From assembly GCA_041658245.1 (NCBI GenBank), contig JBBAAM010000001.1:143120-207119 (forward strand): a stretch of DNA of 64,000 nucleotides. The letters run 5' to 3'. The notes beneath the pieces were generated by a model. The model did not search any database and was not told where the DNA came from. It saw only the letters and a program-made list of their open reading frames with translations. This document shows positions 54,997-63,435 of the stretch, in pieces. The number at the start of each line of letters is the position of its first letter. Within the stretch, counting starts at the first letter, position 1. The position numbers were made by a program, and so were the translations under genes. The DNA is from Fen-1258 sp041658245. GTDB lineage: Bacteria; Bacteroidota; Ignavibacteria; Ignavibacteriales; Melioribacteraceae.

Positions 54997-57900
54997 TTAA
55001 TTCTCAAATAAAGATATTTTCGCATCCTCTACAGCTTTCCGATAAGCCGACCAATTCGTATCAAAGAATTTGTTTATTCTTTCAGCAACATTTTTATAAG
55101 CGTTCTCAAACATCATTAAACTAACTCTTTCGGTTTCACCGGGTTTATCCCAGTAACCCGTAATTGCACCGTAAGCCCTTCGTAAAAGAGAACTCAGAAT
55201 ATTTTCATTTGTGATCAGACCCTGAATATTTCTTGGCTGGATTATCAACTCATTCAAAATTTTGACGGAATCCTTTACGGCTTTACTCATCTTTTTCAAT
55301 TCGGTAAAATTATTTCCGGTTTTATCTTTTATTTTTTCATCTATTAACGTAATGGTTTTATCAGCCGCATCAAGTTTCTCGGTAATTTTTGTAACGGCTT
55401 CCATCTTTGGTGTAAAGTCTTTATACATACTATCACGTTCAATTAGATTTTCCATCTTAATATCTAACCGTGGATCAGAGAAAACTTTTACTGTTGTTGA
55501 ATCTTTAATATTCATGTAAGTAATTTTTATTTTGTATTCACCCGGAAGCACACTAGGACCAGCCGGTTCATCCCCGGCTCTTTGCATAAATCCGCGGCCG
55601 CCACCTGTTCCACCACCACCACCAAAACCTATACCCGGCATACGAACTCCTTTTCTTTCGAATATCCAAAAAGTTCTGTTAAATCCTTTTTCGAATTTTG
55701 GAGAAAGCGTTCTAACCAAATTATTATCCTTATCAAAAATTTCTAATTTAATTTTATCTCCGCCCTTTGCAGTATCTGGTTGGACATAAAAATTGATCAT
55801 TGCGCCCCGTGAAAGATTTTCTCCACGGAATTCGCTTGAACCCGTAGAACTGCTACCGGTTGCGGACTTAAATGTATATTGATATGCATCAGGAACTTCA
55901 AACAGTTTTACTTTTTTGGAAAGTAAAGCGGAACCTTCTTTGGCCAATTCCCGCAATGGTTGAATGTTGTCCAAGATGTAAAGAGATCTTCCAAATGTTG
56001 CAATTGCTAAATCGTTTTCGCGCGGCTGGATTGCAAAATCGTATGTTGAAACAGTGGGATAACCGCTCGTCCATTTTGTCCACGTTTTACCTGCATCAAT
56101 GCTAATGTAAAAACCAAATTCAGTTCCAAGGAAGTAAAGATTTTTTTGAATGGGATCTTGAATAAATGTGAGCGCATATCCGGAGACATCACTTTCCTTT
56201 ACAATTGCCTTCCATGTTTTGCCGAAATCTGTTGTTTGAAAAACATAAGGTCTCAAATCATCTCTTCTATAATTATTGATCACTGCAAATGCCTCTTCTG
56301 CATTATAGGATGATGCCCTAATCTGTGGAATCCAAGAACCTTCCGGTATACCCTTGATATTTTTTACAACATTTTCCCAAGTCTTGCCGCCGTCTTTTGT
56401 AATCTGAATATTCCCATCGTCAGTCCCAATCCAAATAATTCCTTCAGTAACCGGACTTGGTGCAATAGCAAGAATTGTAGTAAAATTTTCTGCGCCGGTA
56501 ACATCAAAAGTTAATCCGCCGCTCTCATTTTGTTTTTGTTTTGATGGATCGTTTGTTGTTAGATCCGGAGAAATGATTTCCCAGCTATCTCCTTTGTTTG
56601 TGCTTTTGTGTAAATACTGCGATCCATAATAAACTACAGATTTGTTAACCGGGTCTTGAGCAAAAGCAGCATTCCAGTTGAATCTTAATTTATCTCCATT
56701 CGGATGAACGGGACGAATGCTTTTTCTATCGCCGCTAATCTTATCAAGTCTCTGTAAGTTTCCGCCTTGCGACATACTGTATATGTATCGAGAATCTAAT
56801 TGATCAGCAGCAGCATCAAAGCCGTCACCGCCGCCAATATTTTCCCAATAACTGTTTCTAATATCTCCGGAACTTAGAACTCTGCTTGGTCCTCTCCACG
56901 AACCGTTATCTTGCAATCCACCGTAAAGATTATATGGTTTTTCCATATCAACGTTGATGTGATAAAATTGTCCCAACGGCAAGTTGCCGATAAATCGCCA
57001 GGTCTTTCCTCTATCTAAAGAAATTGCAAGACCGCCATCGTTTCCATCTATTATATGGTTTCCATCTTTAGGATCTATCCACCACGCATGATGATCAGGA
57101 TGAATATCTGCTTCAATTAACGGCTTAAAGGTTTTTCCTCCATCCTCGCTTATGGTAACAGAGGAGAACAAATTATAAATTCTGTTTTCGTTTTGAGGAT
57201 CAACATAAATTTCGTGATAGTAAAACGGACGGTTGCTGACATTCTCTTCAGTTACTAATTGCCATTTAATTCCGCCGTCATCCGAACGGTATAAACCATT
57301 TTTTTTTGCTTCAACGAGTGCATAGACTATTGCCGGATTGTTACGCGCAATTGCCAAACCGATTCTTCCAAGCTCGCCTTTTGGTAAACCATCTTTATCG
57401 GTTTTTCTTTGCCATGTTTCTCCGCCGTCGTAAGAGATAAAAAGTCCGGCACCCGGTCCGCCGGATTTCATTAACCATGGCAAACGTCTGAATTCCCACA
57501 TAGCCGCAATTAGTTTGTTGGGATTGGAGGGATCCATAATTAGATCTGCAATTCCGGTTTTGTTATCAACAAATAAAACTTTGCGCCATGTTTTTCCGCC
57601 GTCTATTGTTTTAAATACACCACGTTCCGAACTTTCTCCCCAAGCAGAACCTTGAGAGCCGACATAAACTATATTTGAATTTGTTGGGTCAATAATTAAT
57701 CTGTGGATGTTGCGCGTGTTTTCCAGCCCAAGAAATTTCCATGTCTTTCCGGCATCAAGACTTTTGTAAACACCATTACCGCTTGTTTGAGTGTTTCTTG
57801 GATTTCCTTCACCGGTACCAACCCAAATTATATCCGGCACATTTTGATCTATAGCCAGAGCGCCGATTGAAGCTGCGGGCTGATCATCAAATATTGGTTC

Positions 57901-58140
57901 CCATGCAACACCTCCGCTTGTTGATTTCCACAAACCTCCGCTTGCAGAGCCAACATAAATTATATCGGGATCTTTTTGAACGGCATCAATTGCGGTAATT
58001 CTTCCGCTCATTCCTGCAGGTCCGATACTTCGTGCTTTGAATCCTTTGAATAATTCCATATCAAGTTTCTGAGCAAGAAAATTATTTGAAGATAAGAGTA
58101 GAAAGAGAGATAAATATTTCCACACGTTGGTTGGCTTCAT
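54997..58140 (-). CDS. Giant BNR/VPS10-like beta-propeller protein
   Basis: 1047 residues from the ATG at 58140, favoured over one four codons upstream because GGAG lies seven bases before it. Signal peptide (LSLFLLLSSNNFLAQ), then about ten BNR/Asp-box motifs (SLDAGKTWKFLG, TIDGGKTWRKV, SYDGGETWQRK, SIDAGKTWTKW) forming sortilin-like ten-bladed propellers to ~730, a Gly-rich stretch near 855 (GGGGGTGGGRGFM) and a helical C-terminus. Secreted; glycan or peptide binding is possible, catalysis not evident. Flanked by a duplicated piece of the preceding gene. Confidence 0.87.
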   Translation of the reverse strand: MKPTNVWKYLSLFLLLSSNNFLAQKLDMELFKGFKARSIGPAGMSGRITAIDAVQKDPDIIYVGSASGGLWKSTSGGVAWEPIFDDQPAASIGALAIDQNVPDIIWVGTGEGNPRNTQTSGNGVYKSLDAGKTWKFLGLENTRNIHRLIIDPTNSNIVYVGSQGSAWGESSERGVFKTIDGGKTWRKVLFVDNKTGIADLIMDPSNPNKLIAAMWEFRRLPWLMKSGGPGAGLFISYDGGETWQRKTDKDGLPKGELGRIGLAIARNNPAIVYALVEAKKNGLYRSDDGGIKWQLVTEENVSNRPFYYHEIYVDPQNENRIYNLFSSVTISEDGGKTFKPLIEADIHPDHHAWWIDPKDGNHIIDGNDGGLAISLDRGKTWRFIGNLPLGQFYHINVDMEKPYNLYGGLQDNGSWRGPSRVLSSGDIRNSYWENIGGGDGFDAAADQLDSRYIYSMSQGGNLQRLDKISGDRKSIRPVHPNGDKLRFNWNAAFAQDPVNKSVVYYGSQYLHKSTNKGDSWEIISPDLTTNDPSKQKQNESGGLTFDVTGAENFTTILAIAPSPVTEGIIWIGTDDGNIQITKDGGKTWENVVKNIKGIPEGSWIPQIRASSYNAEEAFAVINNYRRDDLRPYVFQTTDFGKTWKAIVKESDVSGYALTFIQDPIQKNLYFLGTEFGFYISIDAGKTWTKWTSGYPTVSTYDFAIQPRENDLAIATFGRSLYILDNIQPLRELAKEGSALLSKKVKLFEVPDAYQYTFKSATGSSSTGSSEFRGENLSRGAMINFYVQPDTAKGGDKIKLEIFDKDNNLVRTLSPKFEKGFNRTFWIFERKGVRMPGIGFGGGGGTGGGRGFMQRAGDEPAGPSVLPGEYKIKITYMNIKDSTTVKVFSDPRLDIKMENLIERDSMYKDFTPKMEAVTKITEKLDAADKTITLIDEKIKDKTGNNFTELKKMSKAVKDSVKILNELIIQPRNIQGLITNENILSSLLRRAYGAITGYWDKPGETERVSLMMFENAYKNVAERINKFFDTNWSAYRKAVEDAKISLFEN

Positions 58141-58254
58141 TGTTTTCTCCATTGGTTCTTATTTAATTAATAAACTCGATGCACAGTGCATAATAGTTAA
58201 GAGAAAAATCTTTTGCCATATAATAAATGTTAAAACTGTTTAGAACTTGAATTA

Positions 58255-58380
58255 CAGTTTAGATTTTGGGTTTCTTGAAATGAATTTTGGTACCCGGATT
58301 TTCAATCTGTTGTAAGACCAAATACTGCAAAGAGAATTACATTTGCGTTTGATTAGAGTTGGGAGTTTTAGTTGGTGATT
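58255..58380 (+). pseudogene. Decayed 3' end of the DUF5723-like barrel gene
   Basis: Runs in step with 54782-54908, the last part of the barrel gene and a few bases beyond its stop, at roughly 85% identity by eye. It has one base deleted (ACCCGG for ACGCCGG), an early TAG (GATTAG for GATTCT) and no 5' part, so it is non-coding. Same strand as the intact gene; the two copies flank the giant BNR gene. Confidence 0.88.
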
Positions 58381-58420
58381 AGTGTTGAGGAATGATTGCT
58401 GGTTGTAAGGAAAACTTGTT

Positions 58421-58449
58421 TTGAGTAAATTATAATTGTTATGTATAAA
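58421..58449 (+). promoter_or_regulatory. Candidate promoter of restriction-modification gene
   Basis: TTGAGT, exactly 17 bases, TATAAA. Transcription would start near 58456, about 8 bases before the ATG at 58464, leaving no room for a ribosome site; consistent with none being visible. Confidence 0.5.
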
Positions 58450-58463
58450 TGGAATAGTATTTA

Positions 58464-61400
58464 ATGGCAAAAAGAACTTCTACTACGAACGAGCGTGAAC
58501 TTATAAGCAAACTTTCAGAATGGTTTAACGCAAACATTAACCGGAATAAATTCCCTTTTAAAGAAACTACCAACGAATCGCCCGCAAAGTATGATTCAAA
58601 AACATATTTCGGTGATATTGTTTTATGGATAAACAGAGAAGCAAGGCAAGCTTATTCTTACATCGAAATAAAGCCTCCGTTCGACAATAAAGAAGATTTA
58701 GAAACGTTCAGAAAGAAAGCGGTTGATTACGGAGTTAAGTATTGCTTCACGTGGGATTTTCAGAGCTTTAACGCCTATGAACTGAAAAACAACAAACTAA
58801 GTCTCCATACTTCAGAGCCAATGCAGGCAATGAATAATATTAACGATTCGCTTCGAGGTGATGTTCAAGCAACAATTAAAAAATATATTGCCCGTATATG
58901 CGATGAAATAATTAATCTCAACGATACGGGAAAGTTCAGACAATTCAAGCCGGATAAAGTTTTCTTTGTTAATTACATCAGAGAAACGGTAAACAAACTT
59001 GTTCCTCAATTCGAAAAGCATTATTCCGATATCGCAAAAGATAAGAGTAAAAGAACGCGGATAATTTCTTACTGCAAAGAGCAAGGCATTGCATTAAATG
59101 ACCCGGCTGAATATTACAAGTTAATTGCGCGGCAAAGCGTTTACAGTTTTGTCACAAAAATTATCTTCTATCTTACTATCAGAAGATATTTTAACGATCT
59201 ACCAGATCTATACATCAATGATGAACCAGATTTAGAACGCTTCTTAAAGATTGCATTTGCAAAGGCGCAAGAAAAAGATTGGCAAGCTGTTTTTGAAGAA
59301 TCTGAAATAGAAGAGTTCGGTATTCCTAAATCTTGCTATAACGATCTTCACGATCTCTTTTCCGAAATGAAAGTTTATCACTTCGGCGAACTTCCGGAAG
59401 ATGTGATAGGCGAATTGTTTGAAGAAATTATTGATCCGGCTAAGCGCCATCAGCTCGGTCAATACTTTACAAACGAAAACCTTGTAGATTTTATTCTCGG
59501 TTTTGTGGTTAATAAAGAAGACGCTTTTTTTGCCGATACAACTTGCGGTTCCGGCACTTTTTTAATCCGCATTTATGATAGATTAAAACATCTCTCCCGT
59601 CAAATAAATCATAACCAATTGCTGGAAAAGATTTGGGGTTTTGATATTGCAAAGTTTCCGGCAGAGCTTGCAACTATAAATTTGTTCAGGCAAAATGGTG
59701 CCAATTTCGAAAACTTTCCGCGCGTAAGAAGAACAGATATTTTTAAGGTGAATAAAGGCGATTCGTTTGATTTCCCTCCGCCATCGGCGAATATAGTCTT
59801 CAAGAAAGTTAATGTTAAGATGCCGGAGTTCTCTGCCATTGTTGGAAATTTTCCTTTCATCCGTCAAGAACTGATAGAGAAAGAAGAAAAAGGTTACAAG
59901 CTTTATCTTACCAAAGTTCTTGCAAAAGATTATTTCCTATCCTATCAAAAACTTTTTACTACATCGGCAATTAACGATGGTCATATAGATCACTTGAAGA
60001 AGCTTTCCCCGGAACAATTCACAAAAGAAATTCACCGTTACGTTGATAAAGGAAGCATTCAATTACGGCTTTCCGGTCAAGCGGATATTTACACATACAT
60101 CTTTATTCACACTGCAACACTGCTTGCGGAAAACGGAATGTTCGCAATCATCACTTCCAATTCGTGGTTAGATGTTTCTTACGGTTCGGTGCTTAAAGAA
60201 TTCTTTTTGGATCACTTCAAGATAAAGGTGGTAATTGGTTCTTGGGCTGAACCGTGGTTCGACGATGCCGCCGTTAATACTGTTGTTACTGTTCTTGAAA
60301 AAGAAAACAATGCGGAAGCGCGCGGCAAAAACATTGCCCGCTTTGTAAAACTGAAAAAGAAATTTGCAGAACTGATTCCTTATCAAGATTTGAAATTGGA
60401 ATCTATAAAGAGATGGCAGACAATAGACTCGCTTGTTGATCTGATTGAAACAGCAGAACATAATTCCAAAACAGAATCGGTTACAGAAGACATCTCTTCG
60501 CTTGATGACGAAAAAATGAGAGTAAGATTGGTTAAGCAGTCTTTTCTTGAAAAAGAATTGAAAGAGAAAGGAGAGCTTGCAAAGTGGGGTAAATACTTAC
60601 GCGCGCCCGATGTTTATTTTGATCTACTTGATAAATGCAAAGACAAACTTATTCCTCTTAAAGATATTGCGGAAGTTAGGAGAGGTTACACAACAGGGAT
60701 TAATGAATTTTTCTATCTTGAAATTATTGAGAGTGAAGAAAAAGCAGAAGGATGTGTGAATTGCAAAAATGCAAGAGGATGGGAAGGACTCATTGAAGAA
60801 AAACATCTGCGTCCGGTAATTAAAAGTCCCAAAGAATCCGAGAGTATTACAATAGATCCGGCTAAACTGAAATACAAAATATTTTTGTGCAACGAAAGCA
60901 AAGCAGAGCTGCGAAAGAATGGCAATACTCACGCGCTGAAATATATTGAGTGGGGAGAGAAACAAAGAACAAAAGAAAACATTCCATGGACTGAAGTTCC
61001 TTCTGTTCAAGGAAGAACTTATTGGTGGGGAATTGAAATAAAAGAGTTCTCAAATTTACTCTGGCCGAAAGCTTTCAATGATAGATTCCCAATCATAGAG
61101 AATAATGATTTCTTTGTTGCAGATAGATTATATGAAATAACCTTATTCAACAAAAAAAATCTGAATAAGGTGAAATATATTTTGAACTCGACACTTCAAT
61201 ACCTCTTTATAGAAATCAATGGAAGAATAAATCTAGGTGAAGGCGCTTTAGATAATATGACTTATGAAGCAGAACTTTGTGAGACTGTTAATCCATCTTT
61301 ATTTGATGCAACTGGACTAGATAAAAAAATATTAAATAGAAAAATTTTACCAACATTCAATGAAGTAAAACAAAAAGATAGAAAAGAACTGGATACAAAA

Positions 61401-61961
61401 ATACTTGAAGCGCTTGGATTGGATGCAGAGATATATCTTCCCAAAATTTATGACGGCTTATGTGAGCTTGTTAAAGAGCGGCTTGAACTGCCCAAGATGC
61501 GCAAGAAGAAACAGAAAGAAGATAAAAACTTTGCATTCGATAAAGTAAAAGAAGATGTAATTGCAGACTGCCTGCCGGATGGAACAAGAAAATTTCCGCA
61601 AGCATTCTACACAAAAGGCAATTATGAAGAGCTTGAGTTTGAAACGTATTCTACAAACGGCAAACCGCTAACGCCGGATTCATTCTTTAACAACTACCAG
61701 ATGAAAACCGAAGATGGAGAAACAATTTTTGAAGTAGACAGCGAAGCCAAAGCGGAATTTGCAGAAATACTTTCACGTCAAAGTGGTTATCAAATTAAAA
61801 TTCCTGCCAAAGAAAAAATTGTTGAGCAGATACTAAAGAATTACCACGCATATATAAAAGAATTGAGAGCGCAGCTTGAAGCCGATGCAAAACAAAAAAC
61901 ACACGAATGGTCAATTGCCGAAAAGATGGCAAAGGAAATATTGGAAGAGTTTGGAGTGTAA
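58464..61961 (+). CDS. Single-chain type IIG-like restriction-modification enzyme
   Basis: 1165 residues. N-terminal nuclease-like domain with D51 (GDIVLW) and E68-I-K70 (YIEIKPP), the PD-(D/E)xK pattern. Helical linker to ~325, then an adenine-N6 methyltransferase: LGQYFT (331-336), motif I DTTCGSGTF (358-366), and at 462-465 motif IV reading NFPF instead of NPPY/F. From about 655 a target-recognition domain begins (LKDIAEVRRGYTTGINEFFY, as in TaqI/type I S subunits). Expected to methylate adenine and cut unmodified DNA. Head of a defence-like block. Confidence 0.88.
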   Translation: MAKRTSTTNERELISKLSEWFNANINRNKFPFKETTNESPAKYDSKTYFGDIVLWINREARQAYSYIEIKPPFDNKEDLETFRKKAVDYGVKYCFTWDFQSFNAYELKNNKLSLHTSEPMQAMNNINDSLRGDVQATIKKYIARICDEIINLNDTGKFRQFKPDKVFFVNYIRETVNKLVPQFEKHYSDIAKDKSKRTRIISYCKEQGIALNDPAEYYKLIARQSVYSFVTKIIFYLTIRRYFNDLPDLYINDEPDLERFLKIAFAKAQEKDWQAVFEESEIEEFGIPKSCYNDLHDLFSEMKVYHFGELPEDVIGELFEEIIDPAKRHQLGQYFTNENLVDFILGFVVNKEDAFFADTTCGSGTFLIRIYDRLKHLSRQINHNQLLEKIWGFDIAKFPAELATINLFRQNGANFENFPRVRRTDIFKVNKGDSFDFPPPSANIVFKKVNVKMPEFSAIVGNFPFIRQELIEKEEKGYKLYLTKVLAKDYFLSYQKLFTTSAINDGHIDHLKKLSPEQFTKEIHRYVDKGSIQLRLSGQADIYTYIFIHTATLLAENGMFAIITSNSWLDVSYGSVLKEFFLDHFKIKVVIGSWAEPWFDDAAVNTVVTVLEKENNAEARGKNIARFVKLKKKFAELIPYQDLKLESIKRWQTIDSLVDLIETAEHNSKTESVTEDISSLDDEKMRVRLVKQSFLEKELKEKGELAKWGKYLRAPDVYFDLLDKCKDKLIPLKDIAEVRRGYTTGINEFFYLEIIESEEKAEGCVNCKNARGWEGLIEEKHLRPVIKSPKESESITIDPAKLKYKIFLCNESKAELRKNGNTHALKYIEWGEKQRTKENIPWTEVPSVQGRTYWWGIEIKEFSNLLWPKAFNDRFPIIENNDFFVADRLYEITLFNKKNLNKVKYILNSTLQYLFIEINGRINLGEGALDNMTYEAELCETVNPSLFDATGLDKKILNRKILPTFNEVKQKDRKELDTKILEALGLDAEIYLPKIYDGLCELVKERLELPKMRKKKQKEDKNFAFDKVKEDVIADCLPDGTRKFPQAFYTKGNYEELEFETYSTNGKPLTPDSFFNNYQMKTEDGETIFEVDSEAKAEFAEILSRQSGYQIKIPAKEKIVEQILKNYHAYIKELRAQLEADAKQKTHEWSIAEKMAKEILEEFGV

Positions 61962-62001
61962 GCTATAGCAGATAGCAAAAATATTTTTGTAAATTTAATA
62001 C

Positions 62002-62778
62002 ATGGAAAAGATAGGTTACATAGAAATAAGCATTAAAGGGCAAAAGGGGAATCTTGAGCTTAAACCAGATAATTATGATATAAAGGAAGTGATTGCCGTT
62101 ATCGAAAATGCTGAGAAGCTTCTTTTCCCCGGTGAAAGAAGAGAACGCCCATTAGTCAGTTATAGAATAGAAGACGGTTCCGTAAAACATATCTTTAAAA
62201 CCGTAATGCAAGCGGTAATCGGGTTTAATGCCGTTCTATCGGCAGTAAACACAAATCAAAGCATAGATTTTCTTGATGTAAACACCGCGAAAGCAATTGA
62301 AGCATTTCAAGAAGAAGCGATAAAAAAGAATTACTTTTTCTCCATTTCCACTTCGCTGCCGGATTCCGGTAAAATTCAGATTGACACATCAACACACTAT
62401 TTTCGTAATTCAACTTTTTGGGTAGATGCTGAATTATACTTTTACGGTAAGATAACCAATGCTGGAGGTAAAGATAAAGCAAATATCCATTTGGTAACCG
62501 AAGAACTCGGAACTATAATAATACAAACACCGCAGCAATTTTTGGCCGATAGGGAAGAAAATTTACTTTATAAGACTTTTGGAATTCGCGCGGTGGGAAA
62601 ACAAAATTCAGAAACCGGGGAAATAGATAAGAATAATTTTAAGTTCCTTGAGTTAATTGATTACAATACCAGGTATGATGAAAAATATTTGAAATCATTG
62701 CGACGAAAAGCAATGACCTGGTTGAATAATATTAATCCCGACGACTGGCTTAGAGAAATTAGGGGTTATGATGCCTGA
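62002..62778 (+). CDS. Unknown protein paired with PIN gene
   Basis: 258 residues, no signal peptide, mixed alpha/beta. Begins GYIEISIKGQKGNLELKPDNYDI in register with a helix DIKEVIAVIENAEKLLF; a helix-rich middle and beta-rich second half. The stop overlaps the PIN gene by 11 bases, so the pair is translationally coupled and this may be its antitoxin or partner. Family not recognised. Confidence 0.7.
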   Translation: MEKIGYIEISIKGQKGNLELKPDNYDIKEVIAVIENAEKLLFPGERRERPLVSYRIEDGSVKHIFKTVMQAVIGFNAVLSAVNTNQSIDFLDVNTAKAIEAFQEEAIKKNYFFSISTSLPDSGKIQIDTSTHYFRNSTFWVDAELYFYGKITNAGGKDKANIHLVTEELGTIIIQTPQQFLADREENLLYKTFGIRAVGKQNSETGEIDKNNFKFLELIDYNTRYDEKYLKSLRRKAMTWLNNINPDDWLREIRGYDA

Positions 62779-63253
62779 AAGTGCGCTGCTTGATACAAGT
62801 TTTTTTCTCCGCTTCTTAAATGAGAGAGATCCGTTGTTTAAAAACGCCGACGGATATTATCATTACTTCCTTGAAAAAGAAATTTTTATGGTTATATCTA
62901 CAATAAGTGTTGCGGAGTTTTGTGTTCTCGGTACTGTTGATCAGCTTCCGTTGAAGAACCTTCAAATACTTCCTTTTAATCTTAGTCATTCAAAGAAGGC
63001 GGGTGAGTTTGCGAGAATAATCTTCGAGGCAAAAAAAGCGGGACAATTAGATTCAACGGAACGCATCTTAATCCCGAACGACACAAAACTGTTTGCGCAA
63101 GCTGATACGGAAATTAACATAAAGTATTTTGTAACATCCGATACAAGAAGTATAAAACCATTAGATTTACTTAAGGCAAAAATTACTACCAGATTCCAAA
63201 TTATTGACATCAATCAAAAACATACCGAGACTTTCGGAACACTGGATTTATAA
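62768..63253 (+). CDS. PIN-domain nuclease
   Basis: 161 residues. The PIN active-site acidic residues are recognisable: D9 (LLDTSFFLRFL), E50 (ISVAEFC), D105 (IPNDTKLFAQA) and D125 (VTSDT). Metal-dependent RNases of this fold are toxins of VapBC-like modules or other stress and defence nucleases. AGGGG precedes the start; either of two consecutive ATGs may be used. Partner is probably the protein encoded upstream. Confidence 0.82.
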   Translation: MMPESALLDTSFFLRFLNERDPLFKNADGYYHYFLEKEIFMVISTISVAEFCVLGTVDQLPLKNLQILPFNLSHSKKAGEFARIIFEAKKAGQLDSTERILIPNDTKLFAQADTEINIKYFVTSDTRSIKPLDLLKAKITTRFQIIDINQKHTETFGTLDL

Positions 63254-63312
63254 ACAAATCAATACATCCTCATATTCTCTTGGACTTTTATCTCGTTGTA
63301 AATACTAAAGAA

Positions 63313-63399
63313 AAACTTTATGATTATTCTCTCACTGAAAAGATGGCAGAAGAAATACTTGAAGAGTTTGGATTAGCTAACAAATTGGAAAAAAAGTAA
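63313..63399 (+). pseudogene. Decayed 3' end of restriction-modification gene
   Basis: An open frame ending in TAA at 63399 reads SLTEKMAEEILEEFGLANK, against SIAEKMAKEILEEFGV at the C-terminus of the type IIG-like protein (ending 61961). About 40 bases (63334-63372) match at roughly 85-90% by eye; nothing of the remaining gene is present. Same strand; the two copies flank the unknown-protein/PIN pair. Confidence 0.75.
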
Positions 63400-63435
63400 A
63401 GAAGAGAAACACTGAACCCAAATTGGAATTTTAGC

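Larger units (their letters stand above)
58141..58463. other. Intergenic region containing gene remnant and promoter
   Basis: About 320 bases between the divergent BNR protein and restriction-modification genes. It contains a decayed 3' copy of the barrel gene (58255-58380) and a promoter for the restriction-modification gene (58421-58449). The minus-strand open frame across it is spurious. Confidence 0.7.

Noticed and set aside
58252..58470. 72-codon minus-strand open frame
   Set aside because: Runs antisense over the decayed barrel-gene fragment and the RM promoter; no coding character.
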